Part shown: one piece after another, positions 32,288 to 42,020 of the stretch | How the letters are laid out: the number at the start of each line of letters is the position of its first letter | Position numbering within the stretch: position 1 is the stretch's first letter | Virus record (IMG/VR): IMGVR_UViG_3300036985_003382 | Coordinates: 1-64,000 of that record | Reading direction: 5' to 3' (one strand) | Length of the DNA: 64,000 nt | Source of the DNA: a virus | Position numbers and translations under genes: made by a program | Notes under the pieces: model-generated | What the model was told of the DNA's origin: nothing | Database searches by the model: none | Seen by the model: only the letters and a program-made list of their open reading frames with translations

Positions 32288-33405
32288 TGGCTACGTACTA
32301 CGTAAGGACTCCGGCAAACGGAGGTAGCGATGCAGCGGCTGGTACTAGTACTACCACTGCTTGGGCTACGTTTACTAAAGCCTTTTCGGCATCTGGATTT
32401 ACAAGCGGTGACACTGTGTACGTAGAACCCGGTGTGTATCGCGAAACAGTGACAGCGCTAAACACATCCCCTACTACACGCGCTTTTGTAATTGGTGATT
32501 ACGATGGTGCTATTTTTGGGACAAAGGGTGAAGTTAGGTGGTCAGGTTATCTAACCTCTGATGATGCAGCATCGGCTGGCGTAACCCTATTAGCCATGAA
32601 CAACAGAGATAACATCACTATTCGTGGAATCAGGATGGAAAATGCGTCTCGGTGTATTGATATACCGTCCGGATCAATCAACATTGACGTTGAAGATTGT
32701 GTGCTAATCAATGGCAGCCAAGGAACTATCGCGATTTCATCTGGTGCCAGTGTTGCGACAGGATGCAATATTAGGCGGTGTATTATTCACACCATTCAAG
32801 ACTGCTTACTCATTGCTCCCAACTTTGGTGGTGGTAGTGATTGGTCTTTAAATCTAGCCATAGAAAACTGTGTTTTGCATTCTATGCAACAACGTGCAAT
32901 TTTTGTTGGCACTGGTTCAGGCACACTTCGTGTAGCATCTGGCGTAACAATTACAAACTGCACTATGACTGCACCTACCGGTATTGCCGTTGCTGCTGGC
33001 CGCTACGCTACAAACGGCGTAACTGTTACAAACTCTCTGTTCTATCTTTGTGCCACTGGTATATCTGCTGGAACAACTGGTCAAGTTACAGAAGATTACA
33101 ACAGGTTTGCAATGTGTTCGACACCAACAACTAACATAGCAACTAACGGTGCTAACACAAACCTAGTGGGTAACTTAAATATTGATATGGGTATGTCATT
33201 CCTGTTTGACTACACTCCTCGAATGCCTTGGTATATGCCATACGTTGCCAATGTTATTAACGGCGATGGTACTGCTACAGGTGCGCCGACTAATGACGTT
33301 CATAGTACTACTCGTCCAAACCCACCATCGATTGGTGCATCAGAGCAGACTACGCTGTACACATCAGGAGTTGCAGCCAACCCTCTTGGAGGTTACGTAG
33401 GATGA
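32287..33405 (+). CDS. Right-handed beta-helix protein, tailspike-like
   Basis: 372 residues. Starts YYVRTPANGGSDAAAGTSTTTAW, the common opening of parallel beta-helix proteins with DxAxG, then VYVEPGVYRETV, NITIRGIRMENAS, INIDVEDCVLING, LAIENCVLHSM, VTITNCTMTAP, VTVTNSLFYL: regular N/C-ladder coils of about 22-25 residues. Such folds occur in tailspikes that bind or cleave surface glycans. Catalytic residues cannot be identified by eye. Confidence 0.8.
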   Translation: MATYYVRTPANGGSDAAAGTSTTTAWATFTKAFSASGFTSGDTVYVEPGVYRETVTALNTSPTTRAFVIGDYDGAIFGTKGEVRWSGYLTSDDAASAGVTLLAMNNRDNITIRGIRMENASRCIDIPSGSINIDVEDCVLINGSQGTIAISSGASVATGCNIRRCIIHTIQDCLLIAPNFGGGSDWSLNLAIENCVLHSMQQRAIFVGTGSGTLRVASGVTITNCTMTAPTGIAVAAGRYATNGVTVTNSLFYLCATGISAGTTGQVTEDYNRFAMCSTPTTNIATNGANTNLVGNLNIDMGMSFLFDYTPRMPWYMPYVANVINGDGTATGAPTNDVHSTTRPNPPSIGASEQTTLYTSGVAANPLGGYVG

Positions 33406-34238
33406 GTAAATACCTTGGTGATTACGCAGCTGGTGGAATCATCGACTTTAAGTTTACTACGTTTCGCCCATCATCTGGTGCAACGTTTACGTTTGCTGGG
33501 TCACCTGTTATCTCGGTGTATAAAGATAACAGTGCCACACAAAGTACAGCGGGTGTAACTCTTACTGCTGATTTTGATTCAGTAGCCGGATTAAATCATG
33601 TTAGGATTGACACCTCTGCTGATGCGTTCTACGCAAACGGTAGCTCTTTTGAATGCGTTATAACAACAGGAACTGTAGATACAGTTAGCGTTGTTGGTTC
33701 CTGTGTCGGTCGTTTTACACTCCGCAATCAGGCTTACTTATACTCAACATCACCCGGACGGACTCTTGATGTAAGCACTGGTGGTGAAGCTGGATTAGAC
33801 TGGGCTAACGTTGGATCTCCGACAACTACAGTTGGATTAACAGCAACAACTATAGCCACATCACAACAGATAACGTCTGTATCTGGTTCCGTCGGATCTG
33901 TTGGTACTGGCGGAATTACATCATCGTCATTTGCTTCTGGGGCTATTGACTCTACTGCTATAGCCACAGGTGCAATTACAAGTAGTGAGTTAGCATCATC
34001 AGCTTTAGGCGCTATTGCTGATGCTATACTTGCAAGGAAGCTCGATAGTTCTGGTAACGAAACGTCTACGACGGCTAGTGAACGAACTGTGAGAAACGCA
34101 TTGCGCGTATTGCGCAATAAGGTTGATGCTACTAGTGGTACGGCACTAAACGTATACGATGAAGCAGATACAACCATCATCTGGTCAATGGCTATTGTAA
34201 CTAGCTCAGCGGCCTATCCAATTACGAAAGTGGGATAA
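33402..34238 (+). CDS. MSKYLGD-type tail protein
   Basis: 278 residues. MSKYLGDYAAGGIIDFKFTTFRPSSGATFTFAG, VYKDNSATQSTAGVTLTADFD and VRIDTSADAFYANG match a protein very common in aquatic phages (BppU-like N-terminus, tail adhesion). The C-terminus IADAILARKLDSSGNE ... ERTVRNALRVLRNKV repeats the end of the protein at 30846. ATGA overlap with the beta-helix gene. Confidence 0.8.
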   Translation: MSKYLGDYAAGGIIDFKFTTFRPSSGATFTFAGSPVISVYKDNSATQSTAGVTLTADFDSVAGLNHVRIDTSADAFYANGSSFECVITTGTVDTVSVVGSCVGRFTLRNQAYLYSTSPGRTLDVSTGGEAGLDWANVGSPTTTVGLTATTIATSQQITSVSGSVGSVGTGGITSSSFASGAIDSTAIATGAITSSELASSALGAIADAILARKLDSSGNETSTTASERTVRNALRVLRNKVDATSGTALNVYDEADTTIIWSMAIVTSSAAYPITKVG

Positions 34239-34243
34239 GAGAA

Positions 34244-34711
34244 ATGCCAACAACAACAGCTATGACGAACAACCTAGAAGCAGAGTTGCTTAATACAACA
34301 CTGCGTGGAGTGGCTAGGACTGCAACTGGTGGAGCAACTTTATACATTGCTTTGATGACTAACGTAACATCTGACGGATCACTTGCAGAAAATGCATCTG
34401 GTGCTGGTTACACTACAAGAATCACAATGACACCAACAACATCACAATGCTTTGGCGTTGGTGGCGTTGCGGCTACGGCTGCTTCTGCTGGAAGCGCTGG
34501 CTTAAGTAACTGTAATGCTGTTACATTTACAGCCGGTGGAACGATTACTATTGCTGGTATTGCAGTATGTACATCAGCAACTATCAGTGGTGCTGCGTCA
34601 GGCGATGCAACAATTCTTTATTATGGAGATATCACTGGTGGTAGCGTAACACTTGGTAGTACCCAGACGATTACATTTGCTGCTAACAATATTACTATAA
34701 GCCTCGAATAA
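34244..34711 (+). CDS. Tail fibre-type protein
   Basis: 155 residues. NNLEAELLNTTLRGVARTATGG-LYIALMT ... GAGYTTRI ... ITIAGIAVC ... ILYYGDI matches a well-spread phage tail-fibre/adaptor family (short all-beta domain with LYVALxT and a late ILWWG-like strand). Likely a trimeric tip or fibre base. TAATG overlap with the repeat protein suggests they act together. Confidence 0.75.
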   Translation: MPTTTAMTNNLEAELLNTTLRGVARTATGGATLYIALMTNVTSDGSLAENASGAGYTTRITMTPTTSQCFGVGGVAATAASAGSAGLSNCNAVTFTAGGTITIAGIAVCTSATISGAASGDATILYYGDITGGSVTLGSTQTITFAANNITISLE

Positions 34712-37218
34712 TGCCGATCATATCGCTTGGCTATGTAGGCATAGCTTTTATAGCGGTAAGGCTGGGTGCACCGATTGGCGGATTGCCAGTTACAAATGCA
34801 TCCAGCCTTTCTGGGTTTGCCACAGTTGTTTCTGCTGCTGTATTAGGTGCTTCTACATCTAATAGCGCCAAAGCAACAATGTCGGTTACGCCGTCAATTT
34901 CTGTTGCATCTAATAGTTCAGCACGAGCTACAACATCAACTACATCAACACAGTTAGATGTATTTTCATCTATCCCATCTGCTTTAGGTTTTGCTACATT
35001 TACCGCAAATGCAGTTCGACCTATAGCAACTACTGCATCTGGGTTTGCAACTGTAACAGTATCGGCATTCTTTCCACGAACTACATTAACTAGTAGTAGC
35101 GCTACATTTTCATCGTCAGTAATCTATTCCGTAGCATCATTAGAATCTAGTAATGCTACGCTAACATCTTCTGCATCAATTAATACAGATGCTGAAACAG
35201 ACACATTTGCCAATGCATTGTTTACTAGTAATGCATCCCAGTTTATTGCTGCTGCTACTAGTGGTAACGCTACATTATCTGCATCCGTTAACTATTCTTT
35301 ACAGTCATCAACATCTGGATACGCCGAACTAGTTGCTTCATCAGAAACAAACATAGCTGCATCAAGCTCTATGTCTGCAAACGCCACTTTAGATAGCAGT
35401 GCAACGCAACTTATATCAGCTACAGTATCTAGTCAAGCAACTTTATCCAGCGATATAACTAGACTTGGAGTTGTAACAACTTCAGCTAAGGCAACAGCTA
35501 CTAGCAATGCTTTGCAGACTGCATCTGTTAACTCTAGTAGTAATGCGACAGTTTCCAATAGCATAAATAGACCTGCGCAAACGGTGGCATCTGGCTTTGC
35601 AACAGTTTCCAGCGCAGTTTTAATTTCAGGTTCTGTAACGAGCACTGCTAATGCTACTCTTTCAACTGGTGTTGTCCGGGATGTTGTCACTTCAACTAAT
35701 AGCAGAGCTGAATTCAGTAGTTCTGCATTACGATCTATAGCAACTGCAACATCTGCGTTTGCTACAACAAGCAGTAATGTAGTATTCCTAGCCTCTACGT
35801 CTACAACCAGTAATGCATCGCTTTCTAGTTCTGTCTCATATGCGGTTACGAATACTACATCTGCAAGAGCAACACTTTCATCTTCTGTTGATAGAAACGC
35901 TGCAGTTAATACATCTGCATTTGCATCTGTAACTGTTGGTGCACAACAAGGCAGAACTACAACCGCGTCCGGATTTGCAGAACTTGCAGCAAATGCGCAA
36001 AGGCAAAGTGCAACTTTAACATCAGCAAATGCTTCTTTTGCATCTACTGTAACGTTACCAAGATCAACATCTCCGTCCACAACTACAACACTATCAAGCT
36101 CTGCAACAATATCAATAGGTGTAAATACATCAGGTTTTGCTACTCAAACATCTGCAATACAGAGATCTGCTTCAACTACAACTAGTGGTTTTGCTACTGC
36201 AACTGTAACTCCGATAGGTTCGGCGGCAGTTAATTCATCTGGATTTGCAACTTTAACTGCAAACATCACACTGCTAAAGACTACTAATACTAGTGCGTTT
36301 GCTACAGTTCAATCGTCTATATCTCAAGATGTATCATCTGAACTTTTTGCTAATGCTACAGTTGCATCTAACGTAACACGTCCAGTTACTACGACTACTT
36401 CTGGATTTGCAACAACAGAAACCATTCGTTCGATAGGTACAAGTAGCTCACTCTCCGGTCAAGCAACTGTATCCGTTAATGTAGAGAGACCGTCTACAGT
36501 ATTAACTAGTGGTAATGCGTCATTATCTAGTAACTCACTAAGAACTGCACAGTCATTAATTTCTGCTAATGCCACAAGTGTTGTAGCGAATGCAATCATA
36601 TCTGCAAGGTCATCCCAGTCTGGCTTTGCTACACTAGAATCCTTAGCTACTTTTGCAATATTTCGTGCAGTTGACATGTCTAGTAATGCAACACTTGTTG
36701 CTGGAACATCGCCGATAGAGTTATTAAGCACTCTAAGTTCTAGCGCAACAATGAGTGTTATTGCTGGGCAATTATGTGCTTGTCCAGACTGGCAAACTAT
36801 ATATGATCTATCTTGCGGATGGATTAATTCTCAGCAAAGTTGCGTGACTGTACAGCAACTTCCGTTTCCGTTTACGATACCTGTATTTCGTTTATATGAT
36901 TTAGCTCGTACAAGTTCATCAAAAAAGTTTGCTGCTACACTTACTACAACGTATACGTATTCACTTATAAATACTGTGGCGTATCGTTATCCGTCAACAT
37001 CTGTATATTTATTTAAAACCGATGGTAGTTTAGTTCCGTCATGGGATTCGTCTGGATCAATGACATCAGCGTTTATCCACAAAAACATTTTGCACACTTG
37101 CAATTATCAGATTGGTGTGGCACCTAATGTACAATACGATGTAGAAAACGTAACTGTAAACGCATTTAGCAACGGCAATGTTGTAGCGTCTGGCTGGTCA
37201 CGAAAAGGGTGTTCGTAA
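34711..37218 (+). CDS. Repeat protein with about 36 copies of an 18-residue unit
   Basis: 835 residues. Residues 1-29 contain a hydrophobic stretch (YVGIAFIAVRLGAPIGG). Residues about 30-686 are imperfect 18-residue repeats of the form TSGFATVSSNVxRxxxxT; the regular G/N-F/A-A-T core and length suggest a beta-solenoid with one repeat per coil. Composition is mainly Ser, Thr, Ala, Asn. Residues 690-835 form a separate Cys-containing domain (CACPDWQTIYDLSCGW, SQQSC, then FTIPVFRLYDLA). No family recognised. Probably an elongated fibre with a terminal binding domain. Confidence 0.8.
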   Translation: MPIISLGYVGIAFIAVRLGAPIGGLPVTNASSLSGFATVVSAAVLGASTSNSAKATMSVTPSISVASNSSARATTSTTSTQLDVFSSIPSALGFATFTANAVRPIATTASGFATVTVSAFFPRTTLTSSSATFSSSVIYSVASLESSNATLTSSASINTDAETDTFANALFTSNASQFIAAATSGNATLSASVNYSLQSSTSGYAELVASSETNIAASSSMSANATLDSSATQLISATVSSQATLSSDITRLGVVTTSAKATATSNALQTASVNSSSNATVSNSINRPAQTVASGFATVSSAVLISGSVTSTANATLSTGVVRDVVTSTNSRAEFSSSALRSIATATSAFATTSSNVVFLASTSTTSNASLSSSVSYAVTNTTSARATLSSSVDRNAAVNTSAFASVTVGAQQGRTTTASGFAELAANAQRQSATLTSANASFASTVTLPRSTSPSTTTTLSSSATISIGVNTSGFATQTSAIQRSASTTTSGFATATVTPIGSAAVNSSGFATLTANITLLKTTNTSAFATVQSSISQDVSSELFANATVASNVTRPVTTTTSGFATTETIRSIGTSSSLSGQATVSVNVERPSTVLTSGNASLSSNSLRTAQSLISANATSVVANAIISARSSQSGFATLESLATFAIFRAVDMSSNATLVAGTSPIELLSTLSSSATMSVIAGQLCACPDWQTIYDLSCGWINSQQSCVTVQQLPFPFTIPVFRLYDLARTSSSKKFAATLTTTYTYSLINTVAYRYPSTSVYLFKTDGSLVPSWDSSGSMTSAFIHKNILHTCNYQIGVAPNVQYDVENVTVNAFSNGNVVASGWSRKGCS
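34798..36768 (+). repeat. Tandem 54-bp coding repeats (about 36 units)
   Basis: Protein-level 18-residue repeats correspond to 54-bp units. DNA identity between units is modest, with only the GGTTTTGC-TACA-like core recurring, so the expansion is old or under constraint for fold rather than sequence. Three or four units are one to three residues longer. Confidence 0.75.
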
Positions 37219-40200
37219 TGGCAGTGCGACAAGTTAGAAATAATCAACAACCATTTACGCTCGGTGATCGCAAGTTTCAAGGTATTGATACGTACAACGA
37301 TCCGTCGCGTATTGATGCTGGATTCTGTCAAAGCTTAAACAATTTATTTATTACTGCTGGTACGGTCCGTCCACGTAATGGCTGGGCTTCTGTTTGGTAC
37401 AACACTACAGGTTCTCCTGCATATGACTTTGCATTGGCAAATCCAATTAGAGAACTGACTGTTCTACGTGATGCTGGACAAACTAGTAGGTTGTTATTTG
37501 CTAGTGGCACTGGACTATATACATATGACACATCTCAGTACAGTAGTTTAGGTACAAGATACACAACTGCAAATCAACCCGTAGTGTTGAATGACAGGAC
37601 AACTGGTAGTCCATTAAATATTACCAACGCTGACAACGTACGAATGGTTCAGTATGGACGATATGTCTATGGCTGCAGTGGTTCGACTAACCAGCTATTT
37701 AGAGTGCGCATGAATGGTAGCGCTGTAGAAGCTGAGACGTTACCTAATTTAAACTACGATCAAATTAAAAACGTAAAGCCTATAGCAACGGCATCGTCGT
37801 TACAGGTTATGGCTGGTGCTCAAATAGGAGCTAAAAATACTGCACCTATTTTAACTGCAGGTTTTAGTTCATTACCAAGTGCCGCGTGGGTCAATCAAAT
37901 CGGTGATCCTAGTTTTGATTTGAATGTTAATACTGGTTTTAACAGATGGAACTACAACGCTACTGATGTTGTAAATATTACGTCTGGAGCAACAAATAAA
38001 TTTGCAACAGCTGCTAAAAATCCACAGAACTATATATCTACACGAGATGGAGGCACTGGTAAACGATGTGTTAAAGTTGATCAAATTCAAGACTACTTAT
38101 TTCAAGACATGGATGTCCGTGCAATTAATTTAGTTACAGACAGTGAGCCATTTACATTTAGCGTTTTAACTGGTGCTTTGACTAATGTTGTAACAACAAC
38201 ATCACACGGATTATCTATTGGTCAAAAAATACAATTTCAAGCAACTACAGGCGGAGTATCTACCACAACAATTTACTATGTCAAAACTATTGTTAATACC
38301 ACTACATTTACAATTACTACAGATAGTACTTTAGTAGCAGCTGCATTTACATTTACTGTAGTTTCATCAAGTACATTTAAAGTTTTACGCAATGCGGGTT
38401 TATATGTGTTTACGTGCTACCTTTGGAATGAAGATGATTTAACTAACTTTGTTAGCAATAACACAATTGATATACGCATTAATGCATACAAAACAACTGA
38501 CGCAACCGCCTTTGCCAGTAATCAATTAATTTCTGGATCTGAGGTTTACTACAACGCTAGACCTTCTGCTGCTAGAAACTCAAGTGACTGGCAAAGATTT
38601 GAAGTATTTGTAGATTTTAGAGAATATGCCAACATTATGACTGGCATACAGATTAGACTAAGCACTGCTTTTGATAGAGGTGGAGCAAGTTATGTGTTGA
38701 TTGAAGACACGTCTTTGTATGCTATTAATAGTGCTCTAGCATTGTCTGACCCGCAAGATGATCCTACTGGATTAGCTAAATTAAAAGGCGTACAAGACAA
38801 TACTACTTTTGAAGCAACATCTCCTATTGAAACATATGCACGTTATCTAGAAGGGGAATACATAAAAATAGACTTAGGTGCAACATATTCATTTACAGAA
38901 ACTGAAAGCCTAAGCATTAGAGCATCTTTTTCAGAAGTAATAAATTCATCTATTCCGCCTTTCAGTCTTGGTTTTAGAATTGGAAATAAAACTGAATGGA
39001 CTGGTCAATGCTCTTACGATAAAGATAAAGGTTATTTGACATTTCAATTGTTTCCAGTTTCACAGGCATATAGAACATCTGTTCGTTATTTGTATTTCAA
39101 ACTTGACTACGATCTTTCTACATTGCGAAATAATGAATGGTGTATATCGTTTGGAGAAGTTACTAAACAAGGAGCATTAACGCCATCTAGCAAGTACTCG
39201 TATGCTTTATCTTTATGGCGCCCTTATACACTCCCTTCATCTCCAACTGCGGCAGCTGGTGTAGTAGCGTGGGCAACTACACCAGAGTTACCCACGGGTG
39301 ATGGATTTGAAACTACACCTACGCAGTTTAGTGCTGATGTAACAATTACTGCTGCCGTCAATCAAGTTACTCTTAAGTTGTACGCTGGAGATTTACGGAG
39401 GATTGGTGGTGGTAACTGTACTTATAAGTATGGACTTCTTTACAGAAAAAATGTTTTAACTGGAGATGATGTTGGCAGGTTAATAGCCATAATTGATTTA
39501 GACACAGGTGCCGCGTATGTTGATAGCACTAAATGGAATGGAGCAACATCATCCTTCTCTGACACTGCTACTAACGAGATTACTTTTACTGATCAAGTAC
39601 AAGACTCTGGATTACTGTTTGATAACGGGATTGGTACACGTGGATATAGATTACGGCGTGGCCGTGATTCATTCCCTACTGGTTGTACATCTATTGCTGT
39701 GTTCAACAGTCGATTGTTTGTTTCTGTCAATAACACTATTTATACTAGTTGGTTATTAGATCCAGCAAACGAATACGGCATCTATACAACTAATGTTCCT
39801 GACTTTAACGACTCAATGATGAAGACTAAGGGTACAAGTTTTAGTATTTCATCTAGGACTGATGAAGAACAGATAATGGATATGTTGCCAATTGGTGGTG
39901 ATGGCCTTATACGTGAGAACAGTACATCTGCAGCATTAGCAATTTTACGTGAACGATCTACTTATCTCCTTACGGGAGATAATCCATCAACATTTGCAAG
40001 CCAAGGATTTTTGCAGGGTGAAGGAACAGGATTACTAGCCAAACGTGGAGCATGTATTGTCAATGGGCGCATTGTTTACTTGACATCATCAGGCATTATG
40101 CAATTGACCGGCATGCAACTTGAAGCTATTGGACTACCATTGGAAGGTGTATTAAATATTCGCAGTCAAGATTATGGCCCATTATCATCTTCGTCGTATA

Positions 40201-40835
40201 TAAATGCTGCAGCTTATGCGCAATCTGAGTTATGTGTACACGACAGACGTATACATGTATTATCTCCAGTTGCTGGTGAAGCATCAGGCTCTACGTGTAC
40301 GCGAATGTATGTGTACGACACACGTATTGGTGGTTGGGTTAACTGGACAAATCCTACCGCTTATACATCTATGGTGTCTGTTGAGACTGCTGATGACACA
40401 CAAGAGTTATATGTGGGCAGTAGAAATGGAAAGCTTTTTAGGCTTGAAGGGTTTTCTGATTTAGCATATGGTTCATCAACTAGAGTTAGCACTGGAATCA
40501 CATGGAGTTTAGTATCTAGGGAGTTTGGCCAATCTGCAGCTGAAGGAAATATGTATTACTCAGCAAATAAACTACATAGCTTTAATATGCACATAAGTAA
40601 TGACTCCGCTACTATTATTCAAACAAACTGGTCTTTAACTGGCATGAATGGTTATTCAAGCACTGGTACATATTCATGGCCAGCAAGCAAAGAACAAATT
40701 ACATCACAAAGAAGTATACAGAGAACTGCAGATAGGCAAACATTTACAGTCACTATTAGTGGAACAACTAGCACAGCATGGAAGTTATTTAGTTTTCACG
40801 CAACAACCACAGAAGGTAATACACCAAGAGATTAA
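37218..40835 (+). CDS. Nozzle-like tail protein (tail tubular B type)
   Basis: 1,205 residues from the ATG at 37218, which overlaps the previous stop as TAATG. The opening FQGIDTYNDPSRIDAGFCQSLNNLFITAGTVRPRNGW resembles the start of T7 gp12-type nozzle proteins, with a beta-propeller body (repeated GRLIAIIDLDTGAAYV, LFVSVNNTIYTS, ELYVGSRNGKLFRLEG). Residues about 310-390 are an inserted module with TSHGLSIGQKIQF ... TTFTI. Forms the DNA exit channel in related phages. Confidence 0.75.
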   Translation: MAVRQVRNNQQPFTLGDRKFQGIDTYNDPSRIDAGFCQSLNNLFITAGTVRPRNGWASVWYNTTGSPAYDFALANPIRELTVLRDAGQTSRLLFASGTGLYTYDTSQYSSLGTRYTTANQPVVLNDRTTGSPLNITNADNVRMVQYGRYVYGCSGSTNQLFRVRMNGSAVEAETLPNLNYDQIKNVKPIATASSLQVMAGAQIGAKNTAPILTAGFSSLPSAAWVNQIGDPSFDLNVNTGFNRWNYNATDVVNITSGATNKFATAAKNPQNYISTRDGGTGKRCVKVDQIQDYLFQDMDVRAINLVTDSEPFTFSVLTGALTNVVTTTSHGLSIGQKIQFQATTGGVSTTTIYYVKTIVNTTTFTITTDSTLVAAAFTFTVVSSSTFKVLRNAGLYVFTCYLWNEDDLTNFVSNNTIDIRINAYKTTDATAFASNQLISGSEVYYNARPSAARNSSDWQRFEVFVDFREYANIMTGIQIRLSTAFDRGGASYVLIEDTSLYAINSALALSDPQDDPTGLAKLKGVQDNTTFEATSPIETYARYLEGEYIKIDLGATYSFTETESLSIRASFSEVINSSIPPFSLGFRIGNKTEWTGQCSYDKDKGYLTFQLFPVSQAYRTSVRYLYFKLDYDLSTLRNNEWCISFGEVTKQGALTPSSKYSYALSLWRPYTLPSSPTAAAGVVAWATTPELPTGDGFETTPTQFSADVTITAAVNQVTLKLYAGDLRRIGGGNCTYKYGLLYRKNVLTGDDVGRLIAIIDLDTGAAYVDSTKWNGATSSFSDTATNEITFTDQVQDSGLLFDNGIGTRGYRLRRGRDSFPTGCTSIAVFNSRLFVSVNNTIYTSWLLDPANEYGIYTTNVPDFNDSMMKTKGTSFSISSRTDEEQIMDMLPIGGDGLIRENSTSAALAILRERSTYLLTGDNPSTFASQGFLQGEGTGLLAKRGACIVNGRIVYLTSSGIMQLTGMQLEAIGLPLEGVLNIRSQDYGPLSSSSYINAAAYAQSELCVHDRRIHVLSPVAGEASGSTCTRMYVYDTRIGGWVNWTNPTAYTSMVSVETADDTQELYVGSRNGKLFRLEGFSDLAYGSSTRVSTGITWSLVSREFGQSAAEGNMYYSANKLHSFNMHISNDSATIIQTNWSLTGMNGYSSTGTYSWPASKEQITSQRSIQRTADRQTFTVTISGTTSTAWKLFSFHATTTEGNTPRD

Positions 40836-40837
40836 TT

Positions 40838-41293
40838 ATGCCTATTGTTTCCCCACTTACATACCCAACAGATGGAAGATACGGACAGCCAGAGCAGTTA
40901 TCCGGCAGAGGTAAATCTTCTGCTGCTATACGTGAATCTAACTTACGTGGTTTTGATCCAGTACCATATCAACCAGCATCTAATGCTTTATATTACACAT
41001 CTGCATCATTTGAAATACCTATTGCTCCATGCGTTATGATATGTGATGCAACATCAGCTAGTATTGTATTGACTCTACCGATGGCATCATCTTGTTATGG
41101 TAGATCCGTAGATGTAATTAAAACTGATGTTAGTGTAAACACAATTACATTTGCCGCGACGGGCGCAGACATAGTTACATACAATGCAGCTTGGGTTGGA
41201 TTAAACGAGCAATGGGAAACATGTCGCGTCTTGGCTATAGTAGATAGTGCTGGTCAAGGACGCTGGGTAATAATGATGGCGAGGTCAGTATAA
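40838..41293 (+). CDS. Small beta tail protein
   Basis: 151 residues. After a Gly/Arg-rich start the region SASFEIPIAPCVMICDATSASIVLTLPMASSCYGRSVDVIKTDVSVNTITFAATGADIV is a beta sandwich as found in fibre or spike appendages of aquatic phages. Directly follows the nozzle gene. No specific family named. Confidence 0.65.
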   Translation: MPIVSPLTYPTDGRYGQPEQLSGRGKSSAAIRESNLRGFDPVPYQPASNALYYTSASFEIPIAPCVMICDATSASIVLTLPMASSCYGRSVDVIKTDVSVNTITFAATGADIVTYNAAWVGLNEQWETCRVLAIVDSAGQGRWVIMMARSV

Positions 41294-41294
41294 A

Positions 41295-42011
41295 ATGATA
41301 GATCCACTCACAGGTTCGTTAATTATGCAGGGTGTTGGTCAACTTGCTGGCGGATTATTTAAGCCGCGTAGAAGCAAGACCCTTGGAATGCAAGAACAGT
41401 ATGCTCGATCAAAGATGGGCTACATTCCATACTTTGACAACATGATGAAACAGGGTCAAGCCCAGCAGAATCAGTTTATGCCGTTAGCTCAAAAGTCTGC
41501 TGCTATGGGTATTGAAGCTGCGTATAAACCATTAACGCAAACAGATGTGTTTAAAGGCACTGGAGCCGCTAATGCAATACTGCAAAATCAAGGCGATGCA
41601 CAGATGTCAGCGGCTCAGATGCGTGGCTCACAATCAGGTTTATATGGTCCTGCACAAGCCGGATTAATGCAGGGTACGCAGAATAGTATTAACGCCGCAC
41701 AGGCTGGAAACATTGCGCAGTTTGGTGCCAACTATGAAGCCAATGCTCCACAGCGATATGCTGCAGCAACCGGTATGGCTAATCAAATGGCTGGTGCTGG
41801 AACCAATATGATGCAAGGTGGTATACAAGGGTCAACAAACTTGTATTCACAGGGTATGCAAGATCAAGCAAATATTGGCGCACAGTATCAAACAGCCGAT
41901 GATGCAGCTAGAGCTGAACATGCACAGTTCACATCATTCTTAACTGGGCTTCCATTTCAAATGGAAAACGCTAATAACATGCGAGCCTTAGCAAAAAAAC
42001 AAAATCCGTAG
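41295..42011 (+). CDS. Internal virion (ejection-type) protein 1
   Basis: 238 residues, Gln/Ala/Gly/Met-rich, helical: GSLIMQGVGQLAGGLFKPRR at the start, then repeated AQAG, MQGG and NMMQ segments. Composition and place between tail nozzle and giant protein match T7 gp14/P22 gp7-type proteins that are ejected to build a channel across the envelope. Short N-terminal hydrophobic segment. Assignment by context. Confidence 0.7.
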   Translation: MIDPLTGSLIMQGVGQLAGGLFKPRRSKTLGMQEQYARSKMGYIPYFDNMMKQGQAQQNQFMPLAQKSAAMGIEAAYKPLTQTDVFKGTGAANAILQNQGDAQMSAAQMRGSQSGLYGPAQAGLMQGTQNSINAAQAGNIAQFGANYEANAPQRYAAATGMANQMAGAGTNMMQGGIQGSTNLYSQGMQDQANIGAQYQTADDAARAEHAQFTSFLTGLPFQMENANNMRALAKKQNP

Positions 42012-42020
42012 GAGACTGTT

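Noticed and set aside
35433-36080. Long leftward open frame opposite the repeat protein
   Set aside because: Created by the absence of stop complements in Ser/Thr/Ala repeats; low-complexity translation and no ribosome site.
34798-36768. CRISPR or other DNA repeat array
   Set aside because: Repetition is at protein level with one open frame across; no constant repeat/spacer pattern.
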